Shown here piece by piece: positions 15,813 through 23,998 of a stretch of DNA of 64,000 nucleotides (its first letter is position 1; every line of letters starts with the position of its first letter). This stretch comes from VRUE01 sp963703235 (GTDB taxonomy: Bacteria > Actinomycetota > Thermoleophilia > Solirubrobacterales > 70-9), in the NCBI GenBank assembly GCA_963703235.1, contig OY969802.1, forward strand, positions 1,984,001 through 2,048,000. Reading direction: 5' to 3'. Made by a program: the position numbers and the translations under genes. Under the pieces are notes generated by a model that was not told the DNA's origin, did not search any database, and saw only the letters and a program-made list of their open reading frames with translations.

Positions 15813-17044
15813 CGGCCATCAGGAGCCCAGAGGGCGGAGACGGGCAGGGCCCAGATCTTCGGGCTGAGGGGAACGGCCTCCTCGCCGGTATGGAGGATGA
15901 CGCCGGTGCCGAACTCGTCGCCGAGGTCGGCTTCGAGACCGCGCAGCCCGCGCGAGTCGCGCGGGGTCAGCTTCGCGGCCGCCTTCACCTCGACCGCGCA
16001 GATCGGTCCGCCGCGTGGCTCGATCACCGCGTCGACCTCGGCTCCCTCGGCGGTCCGGTAGTGGAGGACGCCAGGCCGAGCGGGGCTGACGCTCGCTTGC
16101 TTGATCAACTCCATCAGCGCAAAGTTCTCCAACGCCGCGCCGAAGGAGCGCTCCATTCCACGTCCCCCACCGAGCAGGTGGGCGAGCAGCCCGCTGTCGG
16201 AGAGGACGAGCTTCGGCGATTTGACCAATCGCTTGCCGAAATTGCGGAACCAAGCTGGCACGGTGCGGATCAGGAAGGTGGTCTCCAGCAGAGCGACGTA
16301 TCGCTTCAGGGTCGTCTGCGGCATGCCGAGGTCGCGGGCGAGGCCAGCGTAGTTGAGCAGCCCGGTCGCCCGGCCCGCCAGCAGCAGCATCAGCCGGGGA
16401 AGCTCAGTCGTGCCGGCGATGCTGGCCAGGTCGACCACCTCGCGCTGCAGCATGGTGTCGAGGTAGCCGTCGAACCAGCGGCCACGGCGCTCGCCGCTGC
16501 GCTCGAGAGCCTCCGGGAATCCCCCCGCCGCGATGCGCTCGGAGAGGTCGCGCTTGCCGAGGGGTACGGCGGCGCCAGCGAGGCGCTCCGGCTTCCCGGC
16601 CATCAGGGCACCGAGAAATCCCTCGCGATGTCCCTCGATCTCCCCCTGCGAGAGGGGCCATAGCTGCAGCACCTCCATGCGGCCGGCGAGGGTCTCGGCG
16701 ACACGGGGGAGGGTGAGGACGTCCGCAGAGCCGGTGAGGACGAACCTGCCGGGCCGTCGATCGCTGTCGACGCTGGCCTTGATCTCGAGCAAGAGCTCCG
16801 GGGCGCGCTGCACCTCATCGATGACGAGGGTCCTCGCGTTGCCCGCTACGAACGTGGCCGGGTCCTCGCGTGCAGCGGCAAGGGCGACTCCGCGATCGAG
16901 GGTGAGGTAGCGGGCGTCTTCGAGCTCGTCGGCGAGCGCCTGCGCCAGGGTGCTCTTGCCGCTCTGACGAGGACCGACGATCATCGTCACGGGCGTATCC
17001 CGCCATGCCGCCCTCAGCTCGAGCATCAAATGGCGCTGAAGCAT
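15809..17044 (-). CDS. AAA-family ATPase with DUF4143 domain
   Basis: This 411-residue protein has the Walker A motif GPRQSGKST (residues 24-32), Walker B TLVIDEVQRAPELLL and the sensor phrase RFVLTGSADVLTL. The C-terminal DUF4143 half shows the nuclease-like pattern VDAVIEPRGGPICAVEVKAA. This family (AAA_14 plus DUF4143) is widespread and mobile, and its role is not established. A winged-helix segment (LNYAGLARDLGMPQTTLKRY) supports DNA binding. It starts at ATG 17044, six bases after a TAAATT -10, so it is probably leaderless. Confidence 0.85.
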   Translation of the reverse strand: MLQRHLMLELRAAWRDTPVTMIVGPRQSGKSTLAQALADELEDARYLTLDRGVALAAAREDPATFVAGNARTLVIDEVQRAPELLLEIKASVDSDRRPGRFVLTGSADVLTLPRVAETLAGRMEVLQLWPLSQGEIEGHREGFLGALMAGKPERLAGAAVPLGKRDLSERIAAGGFPEALERSGERRGRWFDGYLDTMLQREVVDLASIAGTTELPRLMLLLAGRATGLLNYAGLARDLGMPQTTLKRYVALLETTFLIRTVPAWFRNFGKRLVKSPKLVLSDSGLLAHLLGGGRGMERSFGAALENFALMELIKQASVSPARPGVLHYRTAEGAEVDAVIEPRGGPICAVEVKAAAKLTPRDSRGLRGLEADLGDEFGTGVILHTGEEAVPLSPKIWALPVSALWAPDGR

Positions 17045-17050
17045 TCCCGT

Positions 17051-17081
17051 AATTTAACCACTTAGTGGCTGATTTTCAGCC
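17051..17081 (-). promoter_or_regulatory. AT-rich promoter with two adjoining palindromes upstream of the DUF4143 ATPase
   Basis: On the minus strand CTGAAA (complement of 17074-17079), 17 bases and TAAATT (complement of 17051-17056) form a promoter. The spacer holds CCACT-T-AGTGG (17058-17068), which adjoins GGCTGA-TTT-TCAGCC (17067-17081). Both are likely repressor sites. Confidence 0.6.
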
Positions 17082-17130
17082 GCTTGATGGGCGATTTGCA
17101 GGATACTGTGCCGATCGTAGCCAGCTGCCA

Positions 17131-18501
17131 TCAGTCGAAAATGTCCCCGGCCGCGATCGCCAGTACATCGTCGGCGCCGTCGACGCGCTCGCGAGCGGCG
17201 ATTGCGTAGCGGAGCTTGCCCGCCATTCGCGGCAGAGCGGCCGCCTTCCGTTCGAGCTCAGCGCGCAACTGCGGGGCGCTGACGCGCTTCGCCCACTTCG
17301 CCTCACCCAGAAGCACAGCCTCGCGTTTGCGGCCGGCGAGGGCAACGGCGTCTATCTCGGTTGGATCGGCGGCGCTCGTCCAGAAGGGGCCGACCGCGAC
17401 GACATCGTCGCCGAGGTCGCCGGCGGCGGCGAGTCGGCGCAGGTGAGCGCGAAACGCCTCCTCCCAGGGCCCGCCCATGCGATCGTCGAGCGAGTCGAGC
17501 AGAACCGGCAGGATGCTCTCGCCCAAGCCCCGCTCGATCTCCGGTCGGTAGCGGTCGAGCAGGCCCAGCCAGAAGGCGAGGAAGTTGTCGGCGATCCGGT
17601 AGACGCGCCGACGGGTGCGGCGCGGGTCCTCGGTCACGGGGACGACGCGCTCGACCAGCCGCAGGGCGACGAGACGGTCGAGCGTCCTCCCTGGATCGGC
17701 GCGCACCGCCGCCTCGATCTCGTTGAACTTGGTGCGCCCCGCTGCGATCGCGTAGAGCACCTGGCGGGCCAGGTCGCCCCCCTCGCCCTCGGTCGCCAAC
17801 ACCAGCTGCCCCTCGGTGAGCAGCTGACCCCCGGGCGTACAGGCGAGATGGGCGAGGTTGGCGCGGACGCTGGCGCCCTGGTCCCACCAGCGCAGGTAGA
17901 GGGGCATGCCGCCGACCAGGCCCCAGACCAGCGCCCGCTGCGGCGGGCTGAGCCTGGGCAGCATCTGCGCGGCCTCGTGGGGCTGGAAGGGATGGAGGAG
18001 GAGCGCCAGGTCGAGCCGGCCGTAGAGGGGCGCCCGCTCCTCCTGCATCGCCTCCATCGTCCGCACCGCCGAGCCGCAGAGGAGGAGCTTCAGCTTGGTG
18101 CGCGAGCGGACGCGGTCCCAGGCGGCGCGGAGCAGGCTGGGCAGCTCGGGCGAGGTCTCGGTCAGGGCGGGCAGCTCGTCGAGAACGAGGAGGATGCGCC
18201 GATTCGTCGCGGCGCGCGCCAAGGCCTCGAAGGCGTCGTCCCAGTCGACGAAGGGGCGGGCGCTGAGATCGCGGACTCCGTCGCCGAGGAGCGGCTCGGC
18301 GGCGCGTGCCAGCGCCGCCAGCTCGGCGGCGCGCGGTCGAGCGCCGCCGGTATGGAAGACGGTCGGCCGGTCCGCGGCGAAGTGCTGAATCAGCGCCGTC
18401 TTGCCGACCCGGCGACGGCCCCAGACTATGCCGATGGAGGCGCCGGGCTTGGCCCACCAGGACTCGAGTCGCTGCAGCTCCGAGCTGCGGTTGACGAACA
18501 T
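17131..18501 (-). CDS. AAA-family ATPase with DUF234-type C-terminus
   Basis: This 456-residue protein opens MFVNRSSELQRLESWW. It has Walker A GRRRVGKTA (about residues 28-36) and Walker B ILLVLDELPAL. The C-terminal half carries a winged-helix region and an endonuclease-like pattern (DPTEIDAVALAGRKREAVLL followed by GEAKW), as in the archaeal-type ATPase / DUF234 family. The function is unknown; the family is scattered and often horizontally transferred. Two tandem 16-base palindromic repeats lie just upstream. Confidence 0.85.
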   Translation of the reverse strand: MFVNRSSELQRLESWWAKPGASIGIVWGRRRVGKTALIQHFAADRPTVFHTGGARPRAAELAALARAAEPLLGDGVRDLSARPFVDWDDAFEALARAATNRRILLVLDELPALTETSPELPSLLRAAWDRVRSRTKLKLLLCGSAVRTMEAMQEERAPLYGRLDLALLLHPFQPHEAAQMLPRLSPPQRALVWGLVGGMPLYLRWWDQGASVRANLAHLACTPGGQLLTEGQLVLATEGEGGDLARQVLYAIAAGRTKFNEIEAAVRADPGRTLDRLVALRLVERVVPVTEDPRRTRRRVYRIADNFLAFWLGLLDRYRPEIERGLGESILPVLLDSLDDRMGGPWEEAFRAHLRRLAAAGDLGDDVVAVGPFWTSAADPTEIDAVALAGRKREAVLLGEAKWAKRVSAPQLRAELERKAAALPRMAGKLRYAIAARERVDGADDVLAIAAGDIFD

Positions 18502-18510
18502 TCGATTCGA

Positions 18511-18548
18511 GATTACCGACAGTCGGTGTCGGCGACAGTGGGTGTCGG
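18511..18548 (-). promoter_or_regulatory. Tandem palindromic repeats and -10 upstream of the DUF234 ATPase
   Basis: CGACAGTCGGTGTCGG (18517-18532) is followed immediately by CGACAGTGGGTGTCGG (18533-18548), differing at one base; each contains the inverted halves CGACA/TGTCG. TAATCT (complement of 18511-18516) lies between them and the ATG, 8 bases before it. This is a good operator candidate. Confidence 0.55.
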
Positions 18549-18561
18549 CTTGCAGCCGGGC

Positions 18562-19932
18562 TCAGCGCTTTTTCTTCGCGACCTTCGAGGCCTGGGCGCT
18601 GCCGAGGTAGGGCGTCAGGGTGAACTCGACCAAGTCGGGGAGCAGTTCCTCCAGCTCCTCGGTCTTGCCGGCGATGATGCGGCGGGAAATGAGGGAGACC
18701 ATGCCGCCGACCAGCGCCTCCTCGGTGGTCGGCGAGAGGCGCGAGAGCACCTCCGGGGCGCGCCCCTCGCGGCCCTCTTTGAAGTAGGGGACGAAGCTCT
18801 GGATCGCGGCGTCGTAGCGCTCGACGACGACCGGGCCGGCGACCAGCGCCTCGACCATGCAGAGTCGGGCCAGGTTCGGCTCGGAGGCGAGGAACTCGAG
18901 CATCGCGGCGATCCCGGCCTTGATCGCCCGCGGCCACTCCTCCTGCTCGTCGAAGGCCTCGGAGACGCGCTCGCGCAGCTCGCCCATTACCGCCTCGTAG
19001 GCGGCGACGAAGCACTCGTCCTTGCTGGAGAAGTGCTCGTAGAAGGTGCGCCGCGAGACCGCGGCGGCGCGGGTGATGTGGGCGATCGTCGTTCCCGAGT
19101 AGCCGTTTTCGGAGATCGCCTCGGCGAGGCCGGCGATCAGGCGCTCGCGCTGGTTGTGGGCGACGAACTCGCGCGGCAGCCCGTGACGACCGGGTGGGAG
19201 ACGCGCCAGCTCGGGGGGATAGTCGTCCGGGGAGGTGCTGCGTTTGCGAGATTTGGGAGCGTTTTTGGCCGCGCGTTTCCTTGCCACACCGCGACCATAC
19301 CGTGCCGAGGGCCCGGAATCGTGGCTGAGCTCTTGCAGGGCGGCCTCGGGGCCGAGGTAAGGCATCACCGCGGCGGACATCAACTGGGGCACCAAGGCCA
19401 TCAGGTCCTCGGCATCCCCCCGCACGACCTTGGAGTAGATCTGCCCGTAGGCGGAGCCGGCGAGCGCCTCCGCCGTGGTGTGCGGAACGGATTCGGGATC
19501 CTCCATCTCCTGGCGGCCGGCGTCGATCAGCGAAGCGATCACCCGCATCGTCATGTCGCGGCGGGCGCGGGCGGCGTCGCCGGCGGCGAGCACCTCGATC
19601 CCAAAGGAGGCGCGGCTGGGATCGTGCCGCAGCCCCTCGACGATCTCGTAGGCGACGGCCCGCAGCCGGTCGGGCCACTCCTCGCAGCTCTCGTAGGCGC
19701 GCACCATCGTCTCCAGGCACTCCTCGTTCACTTCCTGCCAAGCGGAGAGGAAGCAGTCGTACTTACCGCGGAAGTGGCGGTCGAAGGCGGGGCGGTCGAG
19801 GCCGGCGCGGTCGAGGATCAGCTCGATCGTGGTTTCGCCGTAGCCTCGCTCGGCGGCAATCTCGATCAGGGCGTCGACTATCTGGGCGCGCTCGGAGCTT
19901 CCGGTCCGGTCGCGGGTCTCGGTATCGAGCAC
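18562..19932 (-). CDS. Fusion of two complete TetR-family regulators
   Basis: This 456-residue protein starts at GTG 19932. The first TetR unit has its HTH at about residues 16-62 (RGYGETTIELILDRAGLDRP) and ends with the family motif VMPYLGPEAA near 190. A basic linker follows (ARKRAAKNAPKSRKR, about 216-231). The second unit begins with the PPGRHGLPREFVAHNQRERL signature, has its HTH at about 261-308 (NGYSGTTIAHITRAAAVSRR) and ends with FTLTPYLG. TetR proteins normally dimerise; a fusion could act as a covalent pseudo-dimer with two different DNA-binding domains. No in-frame stop separates the halves. Confidence 0.88.
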   Translation of the reverse strand: MLDTETRDRTGSSERAQIVDALIEIAAERGYGETTIELILDRAGLDRPAFDRHFRGKYDCFLSAWQEVNEECLETMVRAYESCEEWPDRLRAVAYEIVEGLRHDPSRASFGIEVLAAGDAARARRDMTMRVIASLIDAGRQEMEDPESVPHTTAEALAGSAYGQIYSKVVRGDAEDLMALVPQLMSAAVMPYLGPEAALQELSHDSGPSARYGRGVARKRAAKNAPKSRKRSTSPDDYPPELARLPPGRHGLPREFVAHNQRERLIAGLAEAISENGYSGTTIAHITRAAAVSRRTFYEHFSSKDECFVAAYEAVMGELRERVSEAFDEQEEWPRAIKAGIAAMLEFLASEPNLARLCMVEALVAGPVVVERYDAAIQSFVPYFKEGREGRAPEVLSRLSPTTEEALVGGMVSLISRRIIAGKTEELEELLPDLVEFTLTPYLGSAQASKVAKKKR

Positions 19933-20017
19933 TAGGTCATGGGACCTCCGATCCCTACCTTCGCGATCTCACCCCTCCGAGCTCCCTGACTCGGGTGTCG
20001 CATGGCCGCCCCCCGGC

Positions 20018-20695
20018 TCAGCCGGCGGTCGCGGGAGGCGCTTCGGCGGCCGTCCGCTTGGCGGCCTCGGCGCCGACGTAAGGGGTGAGCGAGAACTCGA
20101 CCAGCTCCGGCAGCAGCTCCTCGATCTCCTCCACCTGGCCCATCACGATCCGCTGGTAGATGATCCAGAAGACGCCGCCGACGATCGTCTCCTCGAGTGT
20201 GGCCGGCAGCTCCTCGCCCTGCGGCGAGACCTTGCGGCCCATCCGGAAGAGCGGCACGAAGGCCTGGATCGAGCGTTCGTAGCGCTCGACCGCGGCCGGG
20301 CCGGCCGAGAGCGCCTCGACGATGCAGGTGCGGGCCAGGGCCGGCTCGCTGGCGACGTAGTGGAGGAAGGCGGCGAGGCCGGCGTTGACGCGCGACGGCC
20401 AGCTGTCGACCTTGCTGGCGGCGTCGACGACGCGCCGCAGCGCCTCCTTGACGGCGAACTCCGAGGCGGCGAGGAAGCAGTCTTCCTTGGAGGAGAAGTT
20501 CTCGTAGAAGGTGTTGCGGGCGATGCCGGCGCGACGCACGACGTCGGCGACGGTGACCGAGCGGTAACCCTTCTCGACGGTCTCCTCTGCGAGGGCGGCG
20601 ATGATGCGAGCGCGCTGGTGCTGGGTGATGAACTCCCGGGGCAATGCGTGCCTTCCGGGCTTCGGTCGCATCGCCGGAGAGACACGTTCAGCCAC
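20018..20695 (-). CDS. TetR-family transcriptional regulator
   Basis: About 225 residues, starting at GTG 20695. That start lies 7 bases downstream of a well-placed promoter, and an earlier in-frame ATG (20713) would sit within it. The N-terminus has the shared KPGRHALPREFITQHQRARI signature, then the HTH KGYRSVTVADVVRRAGIARN followed by TFYENFSSKEDCF. The C-terminal LLPELVEFSLTPYVG motif is shared. It is divergent from the TetR at 20809. Confidence 0.9.
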   Translation of the reverse strand: MAERVSPAMRPKPGRHALPREFITQHQRARIIAALAEETVEKGYRSVTVADVVRRAGIARNTFYENFSSKEDCFLAASEFAVKEALRRVVDAASKVDSWPSRVNAGLAAFLHYVASEPALARTCIVEALSAGPAAVERYERSIQAFVPLFRMGRKVSPQGEELPATLEETIVGGVFWIIYQRIVMGQVEEIEELLPELVEFSLTPYVGAEAAKRTAAEAPPATAG

Positions 20696-20702
20696 GCAAG
20701 CC

Positions 20703-20730
20703 AGAGTACTCACGTGTTCAGGAGTTTCAA
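20703..20730 (-). promoter_or_regulatory. Promoter of the TetR gene ending at 20018
   Basis: On the minus strand TTGAAA (complement of 20725-20730), 16 bases, TACTCT (complement of 20703-20708), then 7 bases to the GTG start: a leaderless arrangement. Confidence 0.65.
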
Positions 20731-20732
20731 GC

Positions 20733-20761
20733 TGGACGTATCAGCGATATACCGCTACAGT
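20733..20761 (+). promoter_or_regulatory. Promoter of the TetR gene at 20809
   Basis: TGGACG (20733-20738), 17 bases, TACAGT (20756-20761). The transcript would carry a leader of about 40 bases containing the strong AGAGGAGGG ribosome site. It lies back to back with the divergent promoter at 20703-20730. Confidence 0.55.
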
Positions 20762-20808
20762 ACCGGAGTCCAGACAACCTGTTCCCTTGATCTCAGAGGA
20801 GGGATGAA

Positions 20809-21507
20809 ATGGGGAAGCAGGCCGCAACCAACGTCCAGGCAGGGGCGGCTGGGACCGGCACGATCGGGGGGGTCGAAGCCATCCCGCACGCTCCCAAGCT
20901 CGAGCTCGTGGACTCACCGAAGCGCGACAAGATCCTGGTCGGAATGCTGGAGGTAGTGGGCGCCGAAGGCTACGACGCGACCTCCGTACGCATGGTTCTC
21001 GACCACACCGGCCTTTACCGGCAGGCCTTCTACGACAACTTCGCCGACAAGGACGCCTGCTACCTGGCCGCCTTCGACGCCGGCGTGGCGCGGGTCGAAG
21101 CCCTGCTGGTCGCCGCCGCCGCGAGCGAAGAGTCCTGGCGCGGCAGGCTGCGGGCGGGGCTCGGCGCCGTGCTCGATTTCTTCGACGCCGAGCCCGACCT
21201 CGGACGGGCGCTCGTCGTCGAGGTCCACGCAGCCGGCCGGGAAGCGCTGGAAAGACGTGCCGATGCGATGAAAAGGATCGGCGATTTCATCGATCTGGCG
21301 CGGGGGGAGTCGGAGGGCGAGGAGTCGCCGCCGCGGATCGCCGCCGAGGGCATCGTCGCCGGCATCCACGCCGTCGTCCACGGTCGGCTCTCCACCGGCG
21401 CTACGGAGGGCTTCCGGCAGTTGCTGCCGGAGTTCATGTACTTCGCTGTGCTGCCCTACTTCGGCGCCGCTGCGGCAAGCGCCGAGATGCAGGCCGCGCG
21501 GGCCTGA
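20809..21507 (+). CDS. TetR-family transcriptional regulator
   Basis: This 232-residue protein starts at an ATG preceded by AGAGGAGGGATGAA. The HTH is EGYDATSVRMVLDHTGLYRQ followed by AFYDNFADKDACY. The C-terminus shows the shared LLPEFMYFAVLPYFG motif. The N-terminal 40 residues are a low-complexity extension. It is divergent from the TetR at 20018-20695; the two may cross-regulate. The ligand is unknown. Confidence 0.9.
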   Translation: MGKQAATNVQAGAAGTGTIGGVEAIPHAPKLELVDSPKRDKILVGMLEVVGAEGYDATSVRMVLDHTGLYRQAFYDNFADKDACYLAAFDAGVARVEALLVAAAASEESWRGRLRAGLGAVLDFFDAEPDLGRALVVEVHAAGREALERRADAMKRIGDFIDLARGESEGEESPPRIAAEGIVAGIHAVVHGRLSTGATEGFRQLLPEFMYFAVLPYFGAAAASAEMQAARA

Positions 21508-21527
21508 ATCGGACCCGCCCCGATCGG

Positions 21528-21557
21528 TTGGACAGCCGATTGGGAAAGCCCTACATT
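21528..21557 (+). promoter_or_regulatory. Promoter of the TetR gene at 21564 (leaderless)
   Basis: TTGGAC (21528-21533), 18 bases, TACATT (21552-21557), then 6 bases to the ATG at 21564. Confidence 0.6.
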
Positions 21558-21563
21558 GAGACG

Positions 21564-22223
21564 ATGGATTCGCCTTCCAGTGGCGGTCATGCCCTACCGC
21601 GAGCGTACGCCGTGCGGTCGCAGCGGGAGCGGTTGCTGGAGGCGATGGTGAGGGTGGCTGCTGCGAAAGGCTACGAGGCGACGACCGTCCCCGACGTGGT
21701 CGAGTTCGCCGGCCTCTCCGAGGACGCCTTCTACGAGGAGTTCGAGGACAAGGCGGCCTGCTTCCTCGAGGCCTACGACGCGGTGATCGACGTCCTCATC
21801 GCCCACGTGGCGAGCGCCTTCGAGGCGGCCGCCGGCGAGCCCTGGCCGGAGAAGATCGCCGCCGGGCTGGGGGGCCTGGTCGAGCTGCTGGCGCTCGAGG
21901 CCGACATCGCCCGGATGGCGATGGTCGAGGTGACGGCGGCGGGAGACGACGCCCGCGAGCGCTACCGGGCGGCGCTGGCCCGCTTCACCCCCTTCCTCGA
22001 GGAGGGGAGGGCCTACTCCGGACAGGGCGACGAGCTGCCGGCCGACACGGCCCGCTTCGCGATCGGCGGCGCCACCTCGATGATCTTCGACGAGATCCGC
22101 GCCGGCCGCGGCCCGGAGCTGAAGCGCATCCTCCCCGACCTCGTCTTCGCCGTGCTGATGCCCTACCTGGGGCCGGAAGCGGCCGAAGACGAGATGCGGC
22201 GAGTCGTCACGCGCGAGGGTTGA
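21564..22223 (+). CDS. TetR-family transcriptional regulator
   Basis: This 219-residue protein starts at ATG 21564; an in-frame TTG at 21528 is part of the -35. It opens MDSPSSGGHALPRAYAVRSQ, a version of the GRHxLPRE signature shared by the local TetRs, then has the HTH KGYEATTVPDVVEFAGLSED followed by AFYEEFEDKAACF. The C-terminus has ILPDLVFAVLMPYLG. It ends four bases from the convergent enoyl-CoA hydratase gene. Confidence 0.9.
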   Translation: MDSPSSGGHALPRAYAVRSQRERLLEAMVRVAAAKGYEATTVPDVVEFAGLSEDAFYEEFEDKAACFLEAYDAVIDVLIAHVASAFEAAAGEPWPEKIAAGLGGLVELLALEADIARMAMVEVTAAGDDARERYRAALARFTPFLEEGRAYSGQGDELPADTARFAIGGATSMIFDEIRAGRGPELKRILPDLVFAVLMPYLGPEAAEDEMRRVVTREG

Positions 22224-22227
22224 GTAG

Positions 22228-22980
22228 CTAGACGCCCTGGCCGTGGCGGCCCTCGCCAGCTGCGAAGCGCGCGGCTCCTTCGACGGCGATGGGCAGCACC
22301 TCGTTGCCGAGGCGGCGCTCTAGGTCGAGGCCGTCATTGAGCGGCAGCCCGTAGCCCTCGATCGCGGCGCGGCGGTCGGCGAGCATCGTCTCCTGCGGAA
22401 AGGAGGCGATCCGCTCGGCTAGCTCGAGGGCTCGGTCGAGGTGCTTGCCGGGTTCGACCACCTCGTTGACGAGGCCGATCCGGAGAGCCTCCTCGGCCTC
22501 GACCGGGCGGCCGGTGAGGATCAGCTCCAGCGCTCGGCCCATGCCGACGACGCGAGGCAGCCGCTGGGTGCCGCCGTCGAGCAGCGGCACGCCCCAGCGA
22601 CGCTCGAAGAGGCCGAAGGTCGACTTCGGCGTGGCGATCCGCAGGTCGCACCAGAGCGCCAGCTCGACGCCGCCGGCGGTGCACCAACCGTCGACGGCGG
22701 CGATCGCCGGCTTGGCCGGGGTGAGGCGGGTCGGCCCCATTGGGCCCGCGGCGTGCGTGACGTCCAAGTTCATCGCCTTCAGGTCGGCGCCGGCGCAGAA
22801 GGCCTCGCCGCCTGCTCCGGTGAGGACGAGGACGCGAGCGCCCTCGTCCGCCTCGAACTCGCGCAGCCCCTGCCGGAACAGCTCCGCCGTCGCGGCGTCG
22901 ACGGCGTTGCGACGCTCGGGGCGGTCGATGGTCAGCACCGAGGCGGCGCCGACCCTCTCGTAGCGAAGCTCCTCACCCAT
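22228..22980 (-). CDS. Enoyl-CoA hydratase/isomerase (crotonase) family protein
   Basis: This 250-residue protein starts at ATG 22980. The crotonase fold is clear: RPERRNAVDAATAELF, the oxyanion loop GEAFCAGADLKAM, GWCTAGGVELALWCDLRIAT with its Glu, and FERRWGVPLLDGGTQRLPRV with the second Glu. It probably hydrates 2-enoyl-CoA in fatty-acid or related degradation; the exact substrate cannot be read. It is divergent from metF across a 64-base gap. Confidence 0.88.
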   Translation of the reverse strand: MGEELRYERVGAASVLTIDRPERRNAVDAATAELFRQGLREFEADEGARVLVLTGAGGEAFCAGADLKAMNLDVTHAAGPMGPTRLTPAKPAIAAVDGWCTAGGVELALWCDLRIATPKSTFGLFERRWGVPLLDGGTQRLPRVVGMGRALELILTGRPVEAEEALRIGLVNEVVEPGKHLDRALELAERIASFPQETMLADRRAAIEGYGLPLNDGLDLERRLGNEVLPIAVEGAARFAAGEGRHGQGV

Positions 22981-23044
22981 GGATGGCCTGCATCCTGCCA
23001 CGCCGCGGCCGCGGCGGAGGATCGGGCGCGGGTACCCTGCGTCG

Positions 23045-23980
23045 ATGCGCATCGACGAGATCCTCAGCTCGAAGCGGCCCGTCTTCTCGGTCGAGTTCTT
23101 CCCGCCGAAGACCGACGAGGGAAAGAAGCAGCTGCTGGCGACCGCGCGCTCGCTGCGCGAGCTGGAGCCCGACTTCGTCTCCGTCACCTACGGCGCCGGC
23201 GGCTCGACCCGCGAGGGGACGGTCGAGATCACCCGCGAGCTGCGCGACGGGCTCGGGTTCGAGACGATGGCCCACCTCAGCTGCGTCGGCGAGACCAGGG
23301 AGGGCCTGGCGGCGACGCTGGACCGGATCGCGGCGGTCGGGATCGAGAACGTCTTCGCCCTGCGCGGCGACCCGCCGCGCGGCGAAGCGGACTTCGTCCA
23401 GCCCGAGGGAGGGCTCGGCAGCGCCGCCGAGCTGGCGTCCTTCATCGGAAGCCGCTGGGACTTCACGGTCGGCGGCGCCTGCTTCCCGGAGGTCCACCCC
23501 GAGGCGACCGACCTCGAAACCGACCTCGACTACCTGAAGACGAAGGTCGACGCGGGCGCCTCCTTCCTGATCACGCAGCTCTTCTTCGACAACCAGGTCT
23601 ACTTCGACTTCGTCGCCGCGGCGCGCGGGAAGGGGATCGACGTGCCGATCCTGGCCGGGGTGATCCCGGTGACGAGCTACGCGCAGACGAAGCGGATCTG
23701 CGATCTCTGCGACGCCTCGATCCCGCCGCGACTGGAGGAGGCTTTCTCGACAGCCGGCGGCGACGAGCGCGCCGAGTTCGAGCTGGGGATCGCCTACGCC
23801 GCCCAGCAGTGCGCCGAGCTGCTGATCGCGGGAGTGCCTGGGATCCATTTCTACGCCCTGAACCGGGCGCCGGCGACGCGAGCGGTGCTGGCGGCGTTGC
23901 AGGCGTCGCGGCCCTGGGAGCGGACCCGCCACGCGGTCGAGGCCGGGCTCGTCGATCCGGTCGCGGACAGTGCCAATTAG
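23045..23980 (+). CDS. metF: Methylenetetrahydrofolate reductase
   Basis: This 311-residue protein is of the usual bacterial MetF length. It reduces 5,10-methylene-THF to 5-methyl-THF with FAD, supplying methyl groups for methionine. Visible motifs are SVEFFPPKTDEGKKQL, FVSVTYGAGGSTREGT, VFALRGDPPRG, VGGACFPEVHPEA, FLITQLFFDN and LAGVIPVTSYAQ. The start is ATG 23045, with TACCCT 6 bases upstream (leaderless pattern). A longer frame upstream overlaps the divergent gene and is not used. Confidence 0.93.
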   Translation: MRIDEILSSKRPVFSVEFFPPKTDEGKKQLLATARSLRELEPDFVSVTYGAGGSTREGTVEITRELRDGLGFETMAHLSCVGETREGLAATLDRIAAVGIENVFALRGDPPRGEADFVQPEGGLGSAAELASFIGSRWDFTVGGACFPEVHPEATDLETDLDYLKTKVDAGASFLITQLFFDNQVYFDFVAAARGKGIDVPILAGVIPVTSYAQTKRICDLCDASIPPRLEEAFSTAGGDERAEFELGIAYAAQQCAELLIAGVPGIHFYALNRAPATRAVLAALQASRPWERTRHAVEAGLVDPVADSAN

Positions 23981-23998
23981 CTGGTAAGTTCCCGACCG

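Noticed and set aside
15809..18501. The two AAA ATPases as IS-type transposition proteins (IstB-like)
   Set aside because: The DUF4143 and DUF234 C-terminal domains place them in other ATPase families, and no terminal repeats or transposase flank them.
17065..19935. Open frame of 956 codons on the plus strand
   Set aside because: Antisense to the DUF234 ATPase and the TetR fusion, both with clear domains.
11301..22223. Prophage or integrative element
   Set aside because: No integrase, transposase, phage structural gene or tRNA attachment site was recognised; only toxin-antitoxin, ATPase and regulator genes are seen.
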